DNA from: JAWXTP01 sp044433415
GTDB taxonomy: Bacteria > Bacteroidota > Bacteroidia > Bacteroidales > Rikenellaceae
Assembly: GCA_044433415.1 (NCBI GenBank)
Contig: JAWXTP010000070.1
Location: 1-14,974, forward strand
DNA length: 14,974 nucleotides
Reading direction: 5' to 3'
Shown: positions 1 to 7,526 of the stretch, piece by piece
How the letters are laid out: the number at the start of each line of letters is the position of its first letter
Numbering within the stretch: the first letter of the stretch is position 1
Translations under genes and position numbers: made by a program
The notes under the pieces: generated by a model
Told to the model about the DNA's origin: nothing
Database searches by the model: none
The model's input: only the letters and a program-made list of their open reading frames with translations

Positions 1-132
1 AAAAATTGTATTTCTAGCTGTATGAACTCTAATATTAAATGATTGAAATTATTGATATTTAGTAATTTAAAATGCTAGTTAATAAATATATTATTGTAAA
101 AATTCTTCCGACCAAGAATGTGCATAGGGGTC

Positions 133-203
133 GCGACAAGCGACTAAAAATTGATTAAAAAAATTGATTAAAAAATTTTGTGAAAGATTTCCACGCTTGT
201 CGC
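133..203. repeat. 10-bp perfect inverted repeat with AT-rich loop
   Basis: gcgacaagcg at 133-142 is exactly complementary to cgcttgtcgc at 194-203. The 51-base loop is made of an AT-rich near-tandem unit (ttgattaaaaaaa at 151-163, followed by a second copy from 164). The arms are GC-rich in an AT-rich surrounding, so the pairing is unlikely to be random. A shorter version of the arm word (gcgacaa/ttgtcgc) forms the hairpin at 3261-3284. The function is unknown; a terminator of a gene to the left is possible but no T-run follows. Confidence 0.55.
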
Positions 204-210
204 CTAATTT

Positions 211-238
211 ATCATTCATCATTCATCATTCATCATTC
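211..238. repeat. Tandem repeat, 4 copies of ATCATTC
   Basis: Four uninterrupted, identical copies of the heptamer ATCATTC are visible, followed by a partial continuation (ac). It lies in non-coding DNA directly after the inverted repeat. The unit is 7 bases, so copy-number change would shift any reading frame, but no gene crosses it. It may be a simple slippage-prone microsatellite. Confidence 0.9.
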
Positions 239-454
239 ACTTATCGTGCCCCTTGCAACTTTATCAGGGCTCAGACGTATTAGCATTAGTAATAATTATT
301 TCAACGTCTTATTTGACTGTGAGTCACTCAAATTTAATTTCACTAAATCGTAAAGAATTGTTTTGCAGGTAGTTGTGTTTTTGGTTATTCAGGCTTGTCA
401 AGGTCAGGACGAAAGTTGCTGTTTAATACGTTTTTTTTAGAGTAAATTTATTAG

Positions 455-462
455 TAATTTTG
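455..462 (+). promoter_or_regulatory. Probable rfbD promoter (-7 element)
   Basis: TAATTTTG is an exact match to the Bacteroidetes -7 consensus TAnnTTTG. It lies 29 bases upstream of the rfbD ATG. The expected -33 TTTG is not present; only a T-run (431-438) sits at the right distance, so the call rests on one element. Confidence 0.4.
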
Positions 463-491
463 TTTAAGAATTTATTTAATAGAATATATTA

Positions 492-1367
492 ATGAAAAAG
501 AAAATTTTAGTAACAGGAGCGAATGGACAATTAGGTAGTTGTCTAAGAGATTTAGCTCCAAAGTTCTCAGCATACGAGTTCGTATTTACAGATGTTGAGG
601 AATTGGATATCACAAATTCTGATAAGGTGGCATCTTTTCTTAACGAAAAGCAACCTAATTGGGTCATAAACTCTGCTGCTTATACTGCTGTTGATAAGGC
701 AGAGAGCGAACAGGAATTGGCAAAACTTCTTAATGCTACAGCAGTTGGAATTTTAGCAACTGAAACTACAAAAATCGGAGCTAAGTTTGTACATGTGTCG
801 ACAGATTATGTATTTGACGGAAGCGCAAATATTATTCTTACTGAGGATATGGAGGAGGACCCACAAAGTGTTTATGGAGCAACAAAATTAGAGGGTGAGA
901 ACGAGGCTAAAAAAAATCCTAAAACTATTATCTTAAGAACAAGTTGGCTGTATAGTACTTATGGAAATAACTTTGTGAAAACCATGCGTAGACTGGGAGC
1001 AGAACGAGAGGAGATAAGTGTTGTGTCAGATCAATGGGGCTCTCCAACTTCGGCGGACGATTTAGCTTTGGCAATAATGACAACAATCAAAAAATCCGAT
1101 AAGGGGGCAGATGTTTATGGTACATATCATTTTTCGAATGAGGGAGCTACTTGTTGGGCTGACTTTGCTCAGCAGATTATGGAGTTGAGTGGATTGAAGT
1201 GTAAGGTAAACTCTATCGCGACTTCAGAATATGTTACAGCAGCTACACGACCAGCTTTTTCGGTTATGAGTAAAGCTAAGTTTTCAAAAACTTTCGGTGT
1301 AGTTATCCCAGAATGGGAGTATAGCTTGGAACAAGTAATAAATAGACTAGACAAAGACAACATCTAA
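492..1367 (+). CDS. rfbD: dTDP-4-dehydrorhamnose reductase (RfbD/RmlD)
   Basis: This enzyme performs the last step of dTDP-L-rhamnose synthesis, NAD(P)H-dependent reduction of dTDP-4-dehydro-L-rhamnose in the cytoplasm. It supplies rhamnose for surface polysaccharide. At 291 residues it has the usual family length. The N-terminal Rossmann motif TGANGQLG is at residues 8-15, the STDYVFDG block at 103-110, and the extended-SDR catalytic Tyr-Lys pair is Y128 and K132 (YGATK). The ATG follows an AT-rich leader without Shine-Dalgarno sequence, normal for this phylum. The rest of the rhamnose pathway (rfbA, B, C) is not in the window, so it is either an isolated gene or the right end of a cluster whose other members lie to the left; the 491 bases before it hold no gene. 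Family assignment is firm; the specific nucleotide sugar is inferred from family membership. Confidence 0.93.
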   Translation: MKKKILVTGANGQLGSCLRDLAPKFSAYEFVFTDVEELDITNSDKVASFLNEKQPNWVINSAAYTAVDKAESEQELAKLLNATAVGILATETTKIGAKFVHVSTDYVFDGSANIILTEDMEEDPQSVYGATKLEGENEAKKNPKTIILRTSWLYSTYGNNFVKTMRRLGAEREEISVVSDQWGSPTSADDLALAIMTTIKKSDKGADVYGTYHFSNEGATCWADFAQQIMELSGLKCKVNSIATSEYVTAATRPAFSVMSKAKFSKTFGVVIPEWEYSLEQVINRLDKDNI

Positions 1368-1404
1368 ATTAAGAGAACTTAATTACAAGAATAAAACATT
1401 TAGA

Positions 1405-1448
1405 TACAAATCGAGTAAAAGGAGTTTATATAGCTGCTTAGAACTCCC
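1405..1448 (-). repeat. Dispersed intergenic repeat, copy A
   Basis: Read on the minus strand this begins with gggagttct and later contains ttttactcgatttgta (1420 down to 1405). That segment matches 15 of 16 bases with ttttattcgatttgta at 10637-10652. The distance between the agttct word and the core is 10 bases longer than in copies C and D, so the copy is rearranged or degenerate. Confidence 0.5.
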
Positions 1449-1588
1449 CATATGAGAATACTATTATTAATAAACTAAATTAAAGATAAATTGTTTTAGT
1501 TACTATTTGTTATTATATGCAATGAATTATTTGTGATTTGTTTCCGGTAATTGATTTATTGCTAATTTATTGAATAAATATAACTTTT

Positions 1589-1619
1589 TTTGATTATTAA
1601 TATAATTTTTGTATCTTTA
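1589..1619 (+). promoter_or_regulatory. Sulfatase promoter, Bacteroidetes type
   Basis: TTTG at 1589-1592 and TATCTTTA at 1612-1619 are separated by 19 bases. Together they match the Bacteroidetes housekeeping consensus TTTG-(19-21)-TAnnTTTG at all but the last base. The predicted transcript would start near 1625 and have a 5' leader of about 48 bases before the sulfatase ATG at 1673. This is the best promoter match in the window. Confidence 0.65.
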
Positions 1620-1672
1620 CCGTGTATTTGAAGAAGTAAAACAACGTGAACCAACAAAAATAACAATATATT

Positions 1673-3190
1673 ATGAAACTTAAAAGAATTCTAACTTCAG
1701 TAGCGACAGTAATCCCTATATCGCTATTAGCTAAAAATGACGGACCAAATATTATTTATATATTGGCAGATGATATGGGGTTTGGTGATATTACAGCACT
1801 TGACAATAACTGTAAAATTGCTACACCTTATTTAGATCAACTAGTTAACGATGGTATGAGTTTTACTGATGCTCACACAACATCTAGTGTATCTACACCT
1901 TCAAGATATGGTATTATTACTGGTCGTTATAATTGGAGAAGCTCTTTACAAACAGGTGTGACATGGTCTTATGATGCTCCACTTATTGAGAAAGAACGTG
2001 TTACAGTAGCAACAATGCTATCTGAGAATGGGTATAATACAGGCATTATTGGTAAATGGCACTTAGGGCTAGGTTGGGAACGTACGGGTGAAGGAGAGCA
2101 CGATTTTAATTTCGAGAAGCTCAGTCATACTCCTATAGACAATGGGTTTGATTACTCTCATATCATGAGTGCTTCTTTAGATATTCCACCATATTGCTAT
2201 ATTGAAGGACATAACGTTACGGCGCCTGTGAGAGATACTATTGAGCAGAATACTGGATATGGATTTTATAGAAAAGGCCCTATTGCGGAAGATTTTGATA
2301 TTCATACAGCTTTAGAGCATTTTACGCAAAAAGCGTTAACATACATAGATGAAAAATCTAAAGAAGATAAACCTTACTTCTTATATTTCCCATTAACAGC
2401 TCCTCATACACCTATTTTGCCTCCTGAGGAATTCCAAGGGAAATCAGGTATTAGTCCTTATGCAGACTTTGTGATGTATGTTGATGATATCGTAGGTCGT
2501 GTTGTTGAGCAAGTTAAGAAATCTGGACAAGAAGATAATACAATGATTATCTTTACTGCTGATAATGGATGTTCTCCTGCTGCAAAGATTAATGTACTTA
2601 AAGAGCATGGTCATTATCCTAATTCTGTATTCAGAGGTACTAAAGCGGACACTTATGATGGAGGGCACAGAATCCCTTACATTATAAAATGGCCTAAAGA
2701 GGTTGAAGCAGGTTCAGAATGTGATAAACCTATATCTTTATCTTCATTTATGGCAACATGTGCTGATATTAATAAAATCAAACTTCCTAAAGATTACGCA
2801 GAAGATAGTTTCAGTATCTATGACGAACTAAAAGGTAAGCCTAAGAAAGATTGTAGAGGTGAGGCTATAGTTATTCATCACTCAATTCACGGCTACTTCT
2901 CAGTACGTAAAGGTGATTGGAAACTTATCGTTTGTCCTTTCTCGGGTGGTTGGAGTGCTCCAGGCAAAAATGCTGTAACTGACGAAACACCAAGAATGCA
3001 GTTGTTCAATATGAAAGACAATATCTCTGAAGAAAGTGATAAAAACTTACTTGATGAACAACCAGAAGTTGTTAAAGAACTTTATGCTGAACTTGTTTGG
3101 GCTGTTGAAAATGGTCGTACAAGAAAAGGAGCTGCTAAAGATAATGATGTAGAGGTTGTTATCGAGAAGTTCTATGGTGAGCAGAAATAG
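1673..3190 (+). CDS. Secreted Ser-type sulfatase (family S1)
   Basis: Formylglycine-dependent sulfatase that hydrolyses sulfate esters, probably on a glycan. Residues 1-20 look like a signal peptide (basic MKLKR, then a hydrophobic stretch to LLA), implying export. The modification motif is S74-T-P-S-R78, the serine variant whose Ser is oxidised to formylglycine by an anaerobic radical-SAM maturase (anSME). The maturase is not in the window. Other active-site signs are the metal-binding D33-D34, GKWHLG at 127-132, APH at 243-245, TADNG at 295-299 (D297, N298) and RGTK at 321-324. The length of 505 residues is normal. It has its own promoter and is followed by two hairpins, so it is probably a separate unit from the hexuronate operon 239 bases downstream. 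The substrate cannot be read from the sequence; a sulfated uronate-rich polysaccharide is an inference from the neighbours. No lipoprotein cysteine is seen near the signal. Confidence 0.9.
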   Translation: MKLKRILTSVATVIPISLLAKNDGPNIIYILADDMGFGDITALDNNCKIATPYLDQLVNDGMSFTDAHTTSSVSTPSRYGIITGRYNWRSSLQTGVTWSYDAPLIEKERVTVATMLSENGYNTGIIGKWHLGLGWERTGEGEHDFNFEKLSHTPIDNGFDYSHIMSASLDIPPYCYIEGHNVTAPVRDTIEQNTGYGFYRKGPIAEDFDIHTALEHFTQKALTYIDEKSKEDKPYFLYFPLTAPHTPILPPEEFQGKSGISPYADFVMYVDDIVGRVVEQVKKSGQEDNTMIIFTADNGCSPAAKINVLKEHGHYPNSVFRGTKADTYDGGHRIPYIIKWPKEVEAGSECDKPISLSSFMATCADINKIKLPKDYAEDSFSIYDELKGKPKKDCRGEAIVIHHSIHGYFSVRKGDWKLIVCPFSGGWSAPGKNAVTDETPRMQLFNMKDNISEESDKNLLDEQPEVVKELYAELVWAVENGRTRKGAAKDNDVEVVIEKFYGEQK

Positions 3191-3210
3191 GAAAGTTTAT
3201 ATAGAGGAAC

Positions 3211-3230
3211 GGTAATAAAACTTTATTGCC
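3211..3230 (+). terminator. Hairpin after the sulfatase
   Basis: ggtaataaa (3211-3219) pairs with tttattgcc (3222-3230) with one G-T wobble, 20 bases after the sulfatase stop. The spacer is very short, so the top pairs would open. No T-run follows. It may act with the hairpin at 3261-3284 in terminating or stabilising the 3' end of the sulfatase mRNA. Confidence 0.35.
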
Positions 3231-3260
3231 GCTGCCTTATAAAATACTAAAATCTAGATT

Positions 3261-3284
3261 AGCGACAATCTTACCGTTGTCGCT
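3261..3284. terminator. 8-bp stem-loop between sulfatase and kdgK
   Basis: agcgacaa (3261-3268) and ttgtcgct (3277-3284) are perfectly complementary with an 8-base loop. The downstream bases are mixed (atttgc), so it is not a classic T-run terminator. The arms share the word gcgacaa with the larger inverted repeat at 133-203. It could be a terminator or a dispersed hairpin element. Confidence 0.45.
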
Positions 3285-3342
3285 ATTTGCAAAATAGATA
3301 ATTAAATAGCTTATAGGAGGTCTCTAGAAGGCTGAGGTTTAA

Positions 3343-3390
3343 TATTTTTGAATTTTAAAATTCGAATAAAACTAGTTTATAGTGCGCACT
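3343..3390 (+). promoter_or_regulatory. kdgK operon promoter and candidate operators
   Basis: TATTTTTG at 3343-3350 matches the -7 consensus exactly, though no clear -33 TTTG precedes it. Alternatively TTTG at 3347-3350 is the -33 and TAGTTTAT at 3373-3380 a weak -7 (spacing 22). Two perfect palindromes sit here: gaattttaaaattc (3350-3363) and agtgcgcact (3381-3390). In either reading they would lie at or next to the start of transcription, where a repressor operator is expected. No regulator gene is in the window, so the binding protein is unknown. Confidence 0.4.
3351..3379 (-). repeat. Dispersed intergenic repeat, copy B
   Basis: The minus strand here reads gttttattcgaattttaaaa, sharing the core GTTTTATTCGA with the copies at 10622 and 14906. 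It lacks the agttct word found upstream of the core in those copies, and overlaps the putative kdgK control region. It is the weakest member and might reflect a promoter-related motif instead of a mobile repeat. Confidence 0.35.
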
Positions 3391-3429
3391 TAAATAAATG
3401 CAATTAAGTCCAATTTAAAAAAAATAAAA

Positions 3430-4473
3430 ATGAGTAAGAAAGTTATTACGTTTGGCGAAATCATGCTACGTTTAGCAACACCAGACAATTTAAGATTTGT
3501 TCAAGCAACGTCTTATGAAGCTACTTTCGGGGGAGGAGAAGCAAATGTTGCAGTATCTTTAGCAAACTATGGTATGGAAGCTTCTTTCGTTACAAGATTA
3601 CCAAAAAATGATATAGCTGATAGCAGTATAAAAGAGTTACGCCGTTTTGGAGTGTCGACTTCAGATATTATTTACGGTGGTGATAGAGTAGGTATCTACT
3701 TTCTAGAAACTGGTGCTGTGTGCCGTGCTAGTAAAGTAGTTTACGACCGTGCCCATTCTTCTATTTCTGAAATTCAAAAGGGGATGATTAATTGGGAAGA
3801 AGTTCTAGAAGGAGCTGATTGGTTCCATTTTACAGGTATAACACCTGCCATTAGTCAATCTGCTGCTGATGTTTGCTTAGAGGCTGTACAGGCTGCTAAT
3901 AAACTAGGAGTTCCTGTTTCTATGGACCTAAATTACCGTAAAAACTTATGGAAATATGGTAAAGACTGTTCAGAGGTTATGCCAGCTTTAACAGAATGTT
4001 GTGATGTTATCATCGCTAACGAAGAAGATGCTGAGAAAGTTTTCGGAATCAAACCTGAGGGTTTTGATGTGGCTAATACAGGGGGTGCAGTAGAAGCAGA
4101 AAGTTTTAAAAGTGTTGCAAAACAGTTAATGGATAAGTTTCCACGTGCTAAGAAAGTTGCTATTACTCTTAGAGGATCTGTTAGTGCATCGCACAACACT
4201 TGGGGAGCTATGGTTTATGATGGTGAGACTTTGTTTAGTTCAAAACGTTATAATATTACTGACATCGTTGACCGTGTAGGTGGTGGCGATTCATTTGGTG
4301 GAGGTCTTATCTATGGTGAGCTTACTTATGAGGGGGATTCTCAAAAGAGCTTAGAGTTTGCTGTGGCTGCATCTGCACTAAAACATACTATTAAAGGTGA
4401 CTTTAACCTTGCTACTGTTGAAGAGGTTGAGAAACTTATGGGGGGTGATGCATCGGGACGTGTTTCTCGATAG
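3430..4473 (+). CDS. kdgK: 2-keto-3-deoxygluconate kinase
   Basis: PfkB-family sugar kinase that phosphorylates 2-keto-3-deoxygluconate (KDG) to KDPG with ATP in the cytoplasm. The N-terminal substrate-side motif GGGEANVAV is at residues 34-42, DLNYR at 166-170, and the C-terminal signature DRVGGGDSFGGG at 281-292 contains the catalytic base D287. The length of 347 residues fits KdgK. It is the first gene of the operon; the ATG is preceded by a very A-rich stretch. Eda starts 38 bases after its stop and uses its product. The PfkB family also includes fructo- and ribokinases, but the position beside eda, uxuA and uxaC makes KDG kinase the strongest choice. Confidence 0.92.
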   Translation: MSKKVITFGEIMLRLATPDNLRFVQATSYEATFGGGEANVAVSLANYGMEASFVTRLPKNDIADSSIKELRRFGVSTSDIIYGGDRVGIYFLETGAVCRASKVVYDRAHSSISEIQKGMINWEEVLEGADWFHFTGITPAISQSAADVCLEAVQAANKLGVPVSMDLNYRKNLWKYGKDCSEVMPALTECCDVIIANEEDAEKVFGIKPEGFDVANTGGAVEAESFKSVAKQLMDKFPRAKKVAITLRGSVSASHNTWGAMVYDGETLFSSKRYNITDIVDRVGGGDSFGGGLIYGELTYEGDSQKSLEFAVAASALKHTIKGDFNLATVEEVEKLMGGDASGRVSR

Positions 4474-4511
4474 GGTAACATTCCTTTTTTATTTGATAAA
4501 AATTTAATATC

Positions 4512-5183
4512 ATGGCAAGATTTTCAAAAATAGAAGTCCTTTCCGTAATGGCAAAAACAGGTGTTGTTCCTGTTTTTTATAATAGTGATTCAGAAGTTTC
4601 TAAGAATGTGCTTAAGGCATGTTACGATGGAGGTATTAGAGCTTTTGAATTCACAAATAGAGGCGATTTCGCACATGAAGTATTCACGGAGCTTGTGAAG
4701 TACGCTGCAAAAGAATGCCCAGAAATGGTTGTTGGTGTTGGCTCTATTGTTGACCCAGGAACTGCTTCTTTGTATATACAGTTAGGTGCTAACTTTGTTG
4801 TTGGTCCTTTGTTTAATCCTGAAATTGCAAAAGTTTGTAACCGTAGATTGATACCTTACACACCTGGCTGTGGTTCGGTATCAGAAATAGGTTTTGCTCA
4901 AGAAGCAGGATGTGATTTATGTAAGGTCTTCCCAGCGGGGAATGTGGGAGGTCCTTCATTCGTTAAAAATGTTAAAGCTCCTATGCCATGGTCTATGCTT
5001 ATGGTAACAGGTGGAGTAGAGCCTACAGAAGAAAATTTATCTGCATGGGGTAAGGCTGGTGTGACATGTGTTGGTATGGGTTCTAACCTATTTCCTGCTG
5101 ATGTTGTAGCAGCTAAAGAGTGGTCTAAAATTTCAGAAATATGTAAAAAATCAATAGATATAATTTCACAGTATAAAAAATAA
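4512..5183 (+). CDS. eda: KDPG aldolase
   Basis: Class I aldolase that splits 2-keto-3-deoxy-6-phosphogluconate into pyruvate and glyceraldehyde-3-phosphate; the family often also handles 4-hydroxy-2-oxoglutarate. The Schiff-base lysine is K138 in CKVFPA, the general acid/base E46 lies in FEFTNRG, and the phosphate/substrate loop TPGC is at 117-120, with a further glycine motif VTGGV near 165-169. At 223 residues it has the family length. It lies between kdgK and the transporter gene, only 5 bases before the latter, so these are clearly co-transcribed. Confidence 0.93.
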   Translation: MARFSKIEVLSVMAKTGVVPVFYNSDSEVSKNVLKACYDGGIRAFEFTNRGDFAHEVFTELVKYAAKECPEMVVGVGSIVDPGTASLYIQLGANFVVGPLFNPEIAKVCNRRLIPYTPGCGSVSEIGFAQEAGCDLCKVFPAGNVGGPSFVKNVKAPMPWSMLMVTGGVEPTEENLSAWGKAGVTCVGMGSNLFPADVVAAKEWSKISEICKKSIDIISQYKK

Positions 5184-5188
5184 TAATT

Positions 5189-6628
5189 ATGCCAAATAAT
5201 TCTCAAAAACCAACTTCGTGGCGTTGGACGATATGCTCTATGCTATTCGTTGCTACAACAATTAACTACCTAGACAGACAAGTACTATCTCTTACATGGG
5301 ATGAATTCATCAAGCCAGAATTTCACTGGGATGAATCACACTATGGTACTATCACTGCTATATTTTCTATAGTATATGCAGTTTGTATGTTATTCGCTGG
5401 AAAATTTGTTGATTGGCTCGGTAGTAAAAAAGGTTTTCTTTGGGCAATAGGTATTTGGTCTGTAGGTGCTTGTACGCATGCTTTATGTGGAATATTGACA
5501 GAGCATTATATGGGGCTTGAATCTGCCGCAGAATTGATTTCTGCTACAGGTACAGCTGCTGCAACTATTGCTAGTGTTAGTACGTGGTTTTTTATTATTG
5601 CTCGTAGTATTTTGGCGTTGGGTGAGTCTGGTAACTTCCCAGCCGCTATTAAAGTTACAGCAGAATATTTCCCTAAAAAAGATAGAGCTTATGCAACTAG
5701 TATTTTTAATGCAGGTGCTTCTATTGGTGCACTTATAGCGCCTTTGACTATTCCTTTGTTGGCTAAGTATTTCCAAAGTATAGGAGTTGGTAATGGTTGG
5801 GAAATGGCATTTATTGTTATTGGAGCTTTAGGTTTTGTTTGGATGGGCGTTTGGGTATTCATATATGATGACCCTCACCATAGCAAACATGTAAACGCGG
5901 CAGAACTTGAATATATAGAGCAAGATAAGGACGAAGTTCCTGCTACAGAAGGTACAGGTAAGATTTCTATTGCTCAGGCGTTTAAGTATAAACAAACATG
6001 GGCTTTTGTACTTGGTAAGTTTATGACTGACGGTGTGTGGTGGTTCTTCTTATTCTGGACTCCTTCTTACTTAGATACTCAGTTTGGTATTAAAACTTCT
6101 GATGGCTTAGGTGTAGCCTTGATTTTCTCGCTTTATGCAGTGACTATGTTGTCTATCTATGGTGGTAAATTACCTACAATTATTATGGCAAAAACAGGCT
6201 TAGACCCTTATGCTGCACGTATGAGAGCTATGTTAATCTTTGCTTTTGTGCCTTTATTAGTGCTGCTTGCTCAGCCTTTAGGTACTATCTCTCCTTGGTT
6301 CCCTGTTTTGCTTATAGGTCTTGGAGGTGCAGCTCACCAATCTTGGTCTGCTAATATCTTCTCTACTGTGGGTGATATGTTCCCTAAATCTGCTATTGCT
6401 ACAGTTACTGGTATTGGTGGTATGGCTGGTGGTGTCAGTTCTATGTTATTACAAAAAACAGCAGGTAACCTATTCGTATACGCAGGAGAAACTAACCTAG
6501 AGTTCTTAGGATTCGTTGGTAAGCCAGCAGGCTATTTCATTATCTTCTGTTTGTGTTCAGTGGCATATTTGATAGGTTGGGTTATAATGAAATCTTTAGT
6601 TCCTACTTATAAGCCTATTAAGCTTTAA
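5189..6628 (+). CDS. Hexuronate MFS transporter (ExuT-like, ACS family)
   Basis: Inner-membrane major facilitator of the anion:cation symporter type, expected to bring glucuronate (perhaps also galacturonate) into the cell with protons. About a dozen hydrophobic segments are spread over 479 residues. NYLDR (26-30) in the first helix, the motif A loop GKFVDWLGSKKGF (71-83) and GESGNFPAAIK (145-155) are typical of ExuT and related ACS members. The stretch between helices 3 and 4 (about 101-130) is longer than in the enterobacterial protein. It starts 5 bases after eda. Substrate is inferred from the surrounding catabolic genes; other sugar acids such as KDG are possible. Confidence 0.88.
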   Translation: MPNNSQKPTSWRWTICSMLFVATTINYLDRQVLSLTWDEFIKPEFHWDESHYGTITAIFSIVYAVCMLFAGKFVDWLGSKKGFLWAIGIWSVGACTHALCGILTEHYMGLESAAELISATGTAAATIASVSTWFFIIARSILALGESGNFPAAIKVTAEYFPKKDRAYATSIFNAGASIGALIAPLTIPLLAKYFQSIGVGNGWEMAFIVIGALGFVWMGVWVFIYDDPHHSKHVNAAELEYIEQDKDEVPATEGTGKISIAQAFKYKQTWAFVLGKFMTDGVWWFFLFWTPSYLDTQFGIKTSDGLGVALIFSLYAVTMLSIYGGKLPTIIMAKTGLDPYAARMRAMLIFAFVPLLVLLAQPLGTISPWFPVLLIGLGGAAHQSWSANIFSTVGDMFPKSAIATVTGIGGMAGGVSSMLLQKTAGNLFVYAGETNLEFLGFVGKPAGYFIIFCLCSVAYLIGWVIMKSLVPTYKPIKL

Positions 6629-6667
6629 TAGTTTTGTGAAATAATTTTTGATTTAAATATAAATAAT

Positions 6668-7480
6668 ATGAGTTTATTCGATATAAAAGATAAAGTAATT
6701 GCTATAACTGGAGGTTATGGTGTTTTAGGAGGTTCAGTTGCTAAATACTTAGCACAGAATGGAGCCAAAGTTGTAATTATTGGTCGTAATCAGGCTAAAG
6801 GTGATGAGTTTGTTTCAGAGATTGAAGGAGAGGGTGGAGTAGCATTTTTCGCTCAAGGGAATGTAACAAGTGATACAGATATGGAAGCTGTTAAGGATGC
6901 TATTTTAGCTAAATTTGGAACTATTGACGTTCTTATTAATGCCGCAGGTGGTAACATGCCTGGAGCAACTATAGGTCCAGATTCAAATATCTTTAACCTT
7001 AACCTTTCAGATATGCGTTCAGTAATTGACTTAAATTACATGGGAACAATTATTCCTTCTGTAATTCTAGGTAAAGAGATAGCTGAAAAAGGTAAGGGTA
7101 GTATAATCAACTTCTCGTCTATGAGTTCACAAAGTGTTATTACTCGTGTAGTTGGTTATTCTTCTGCTAAGGCTTCTATAGATAATTTTACTCGTTGGAT
7201 GAGCGTTGAAATGGCTAAGAAATACGGTGAGAAAGTACGTGTTAATGCTGTAGCTCCAGGGTTTTTTTTAACAGAGCAAAATCGTACTCTTTTAACAAAC
7301 CCTGATGGTTCTTACACTCCAAGAGCTGAGGATATCGTAAGAAATACACCTTTTGGACGTATGGGTAAAGCTGATGAGCTACATGGGGTTATCCACTGGT
7401 TAATGAGTGATGCAGCTTCTTTCGTTACAGGTACTGTGATTCCTGTAGATGGAGGATTTAGCGTATTTAGTGGAGTGTAA
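6668..7480 (+). CDS. SDR D-mannonate oxidoreductase (fructuronate reductase)
   Basis: Classical short-chain dehydrogenase of 270 residues. The NAD(P)-binding motif TGGYGVLG is at 14-21, NAAGG at 91-95, active-site Asn is probably N123, Ser S151, and the catalytic pair Y164/K168 (YSSAK). PG at 197-198 and the C-terminal TGTVIPVDGGF are also family marks. Between the transporter and uxuA the expected reaction is reduction of D-fructuronate to D-mannonate. This SDR would replace the unrelated long-chain UxuB of enterobacteria, a substitution known in several phyla. Another sugar-acid oxidoreductase, such as a gluconate or KDG dehydrogenase, is the main alternative. The function is by context; the family is certain. 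Confidence 0.85.
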   Translation: MSLFDIKDKVIAITGGYGVLGGSVAKYLAQNGAKVVIIGRNQAKGDEFVSEIEGEGGVAFFAQGNVTSDTDMEAVKDAILAKFGTIDVLINAAGGNMPGATIGPDSNIFNLNLSDMRSVIDLNYMGTIIPSVILGKEIAEKGKGSIINFSSMSSQSVITRVVGYSSAKASIDNFTRWMSVEMAKKYGEKVRVNAVAPGFFLTEQNRTLLTNPDGSYTPRAEDIVRNTPFGRMGKADELHGVIHWLMSDAASFVTGTVIPVDGGFSVFSGV

Positions 7481-7526
7481 TTCCTTAAATAGAATTATAA
7501 ATTTTAATGTTTAAAATATATTTATA

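Larger units (their letters stand above)
1..491. other. Non-coding left flank upstream of rfbD
   Basis: I see no credible coding sequence on either strand in these 491 bases. The stretch holds a 10-bp inverted repeat (133-142 with 194-203), a 4 x 7-base tandem repeat (211-238), a short odd-centred palindrome (tgagt-c-actca, 320-330) and, at its right end, the probable rfbD promoter. A small inverted repeat attctt/aagaat at 102-119 could end a gene lying to the left, but it has no T-run. Nothing here resembles a tRNA or a known riboswitch to my eye. Confidence 0.6.
1368..1672. other. Intergenic region rfbD-sulfatase
   Basis: These 305 AT-rich bases carry no gene. From left to right they hold a copy of the dispersed repeat (minus orientation, 1405-1448), whose ggagttt (1421-1427) and gaactcc (1441-1447) can also pair as a weak hairpin that might end the rfbD transcript. 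An unremarkable AT-rich stretch follows, then the sulfatase promoter at 1589-1619. Confidence 0.6.

Noticed and set aside
211..238. CRISPR-like array
   Set aside because: The 7-base units are directly adjacent without spacers; this is a simple tandem repeat, and no cas genes are in the window.
241..340. Possible tRNA or riboswitch upstream of rfbD
   Set aside because: No cloverleaf, no CCA end and no known aptamer core could be drawn; only 6-bp scattered complementarities are present.
4898..5206. 102-codon minus strand ORF across eda
   Set aside because: It is opposite to the catalytic part of KDPG aldolase, with no recognisable product; a shadow ORF.
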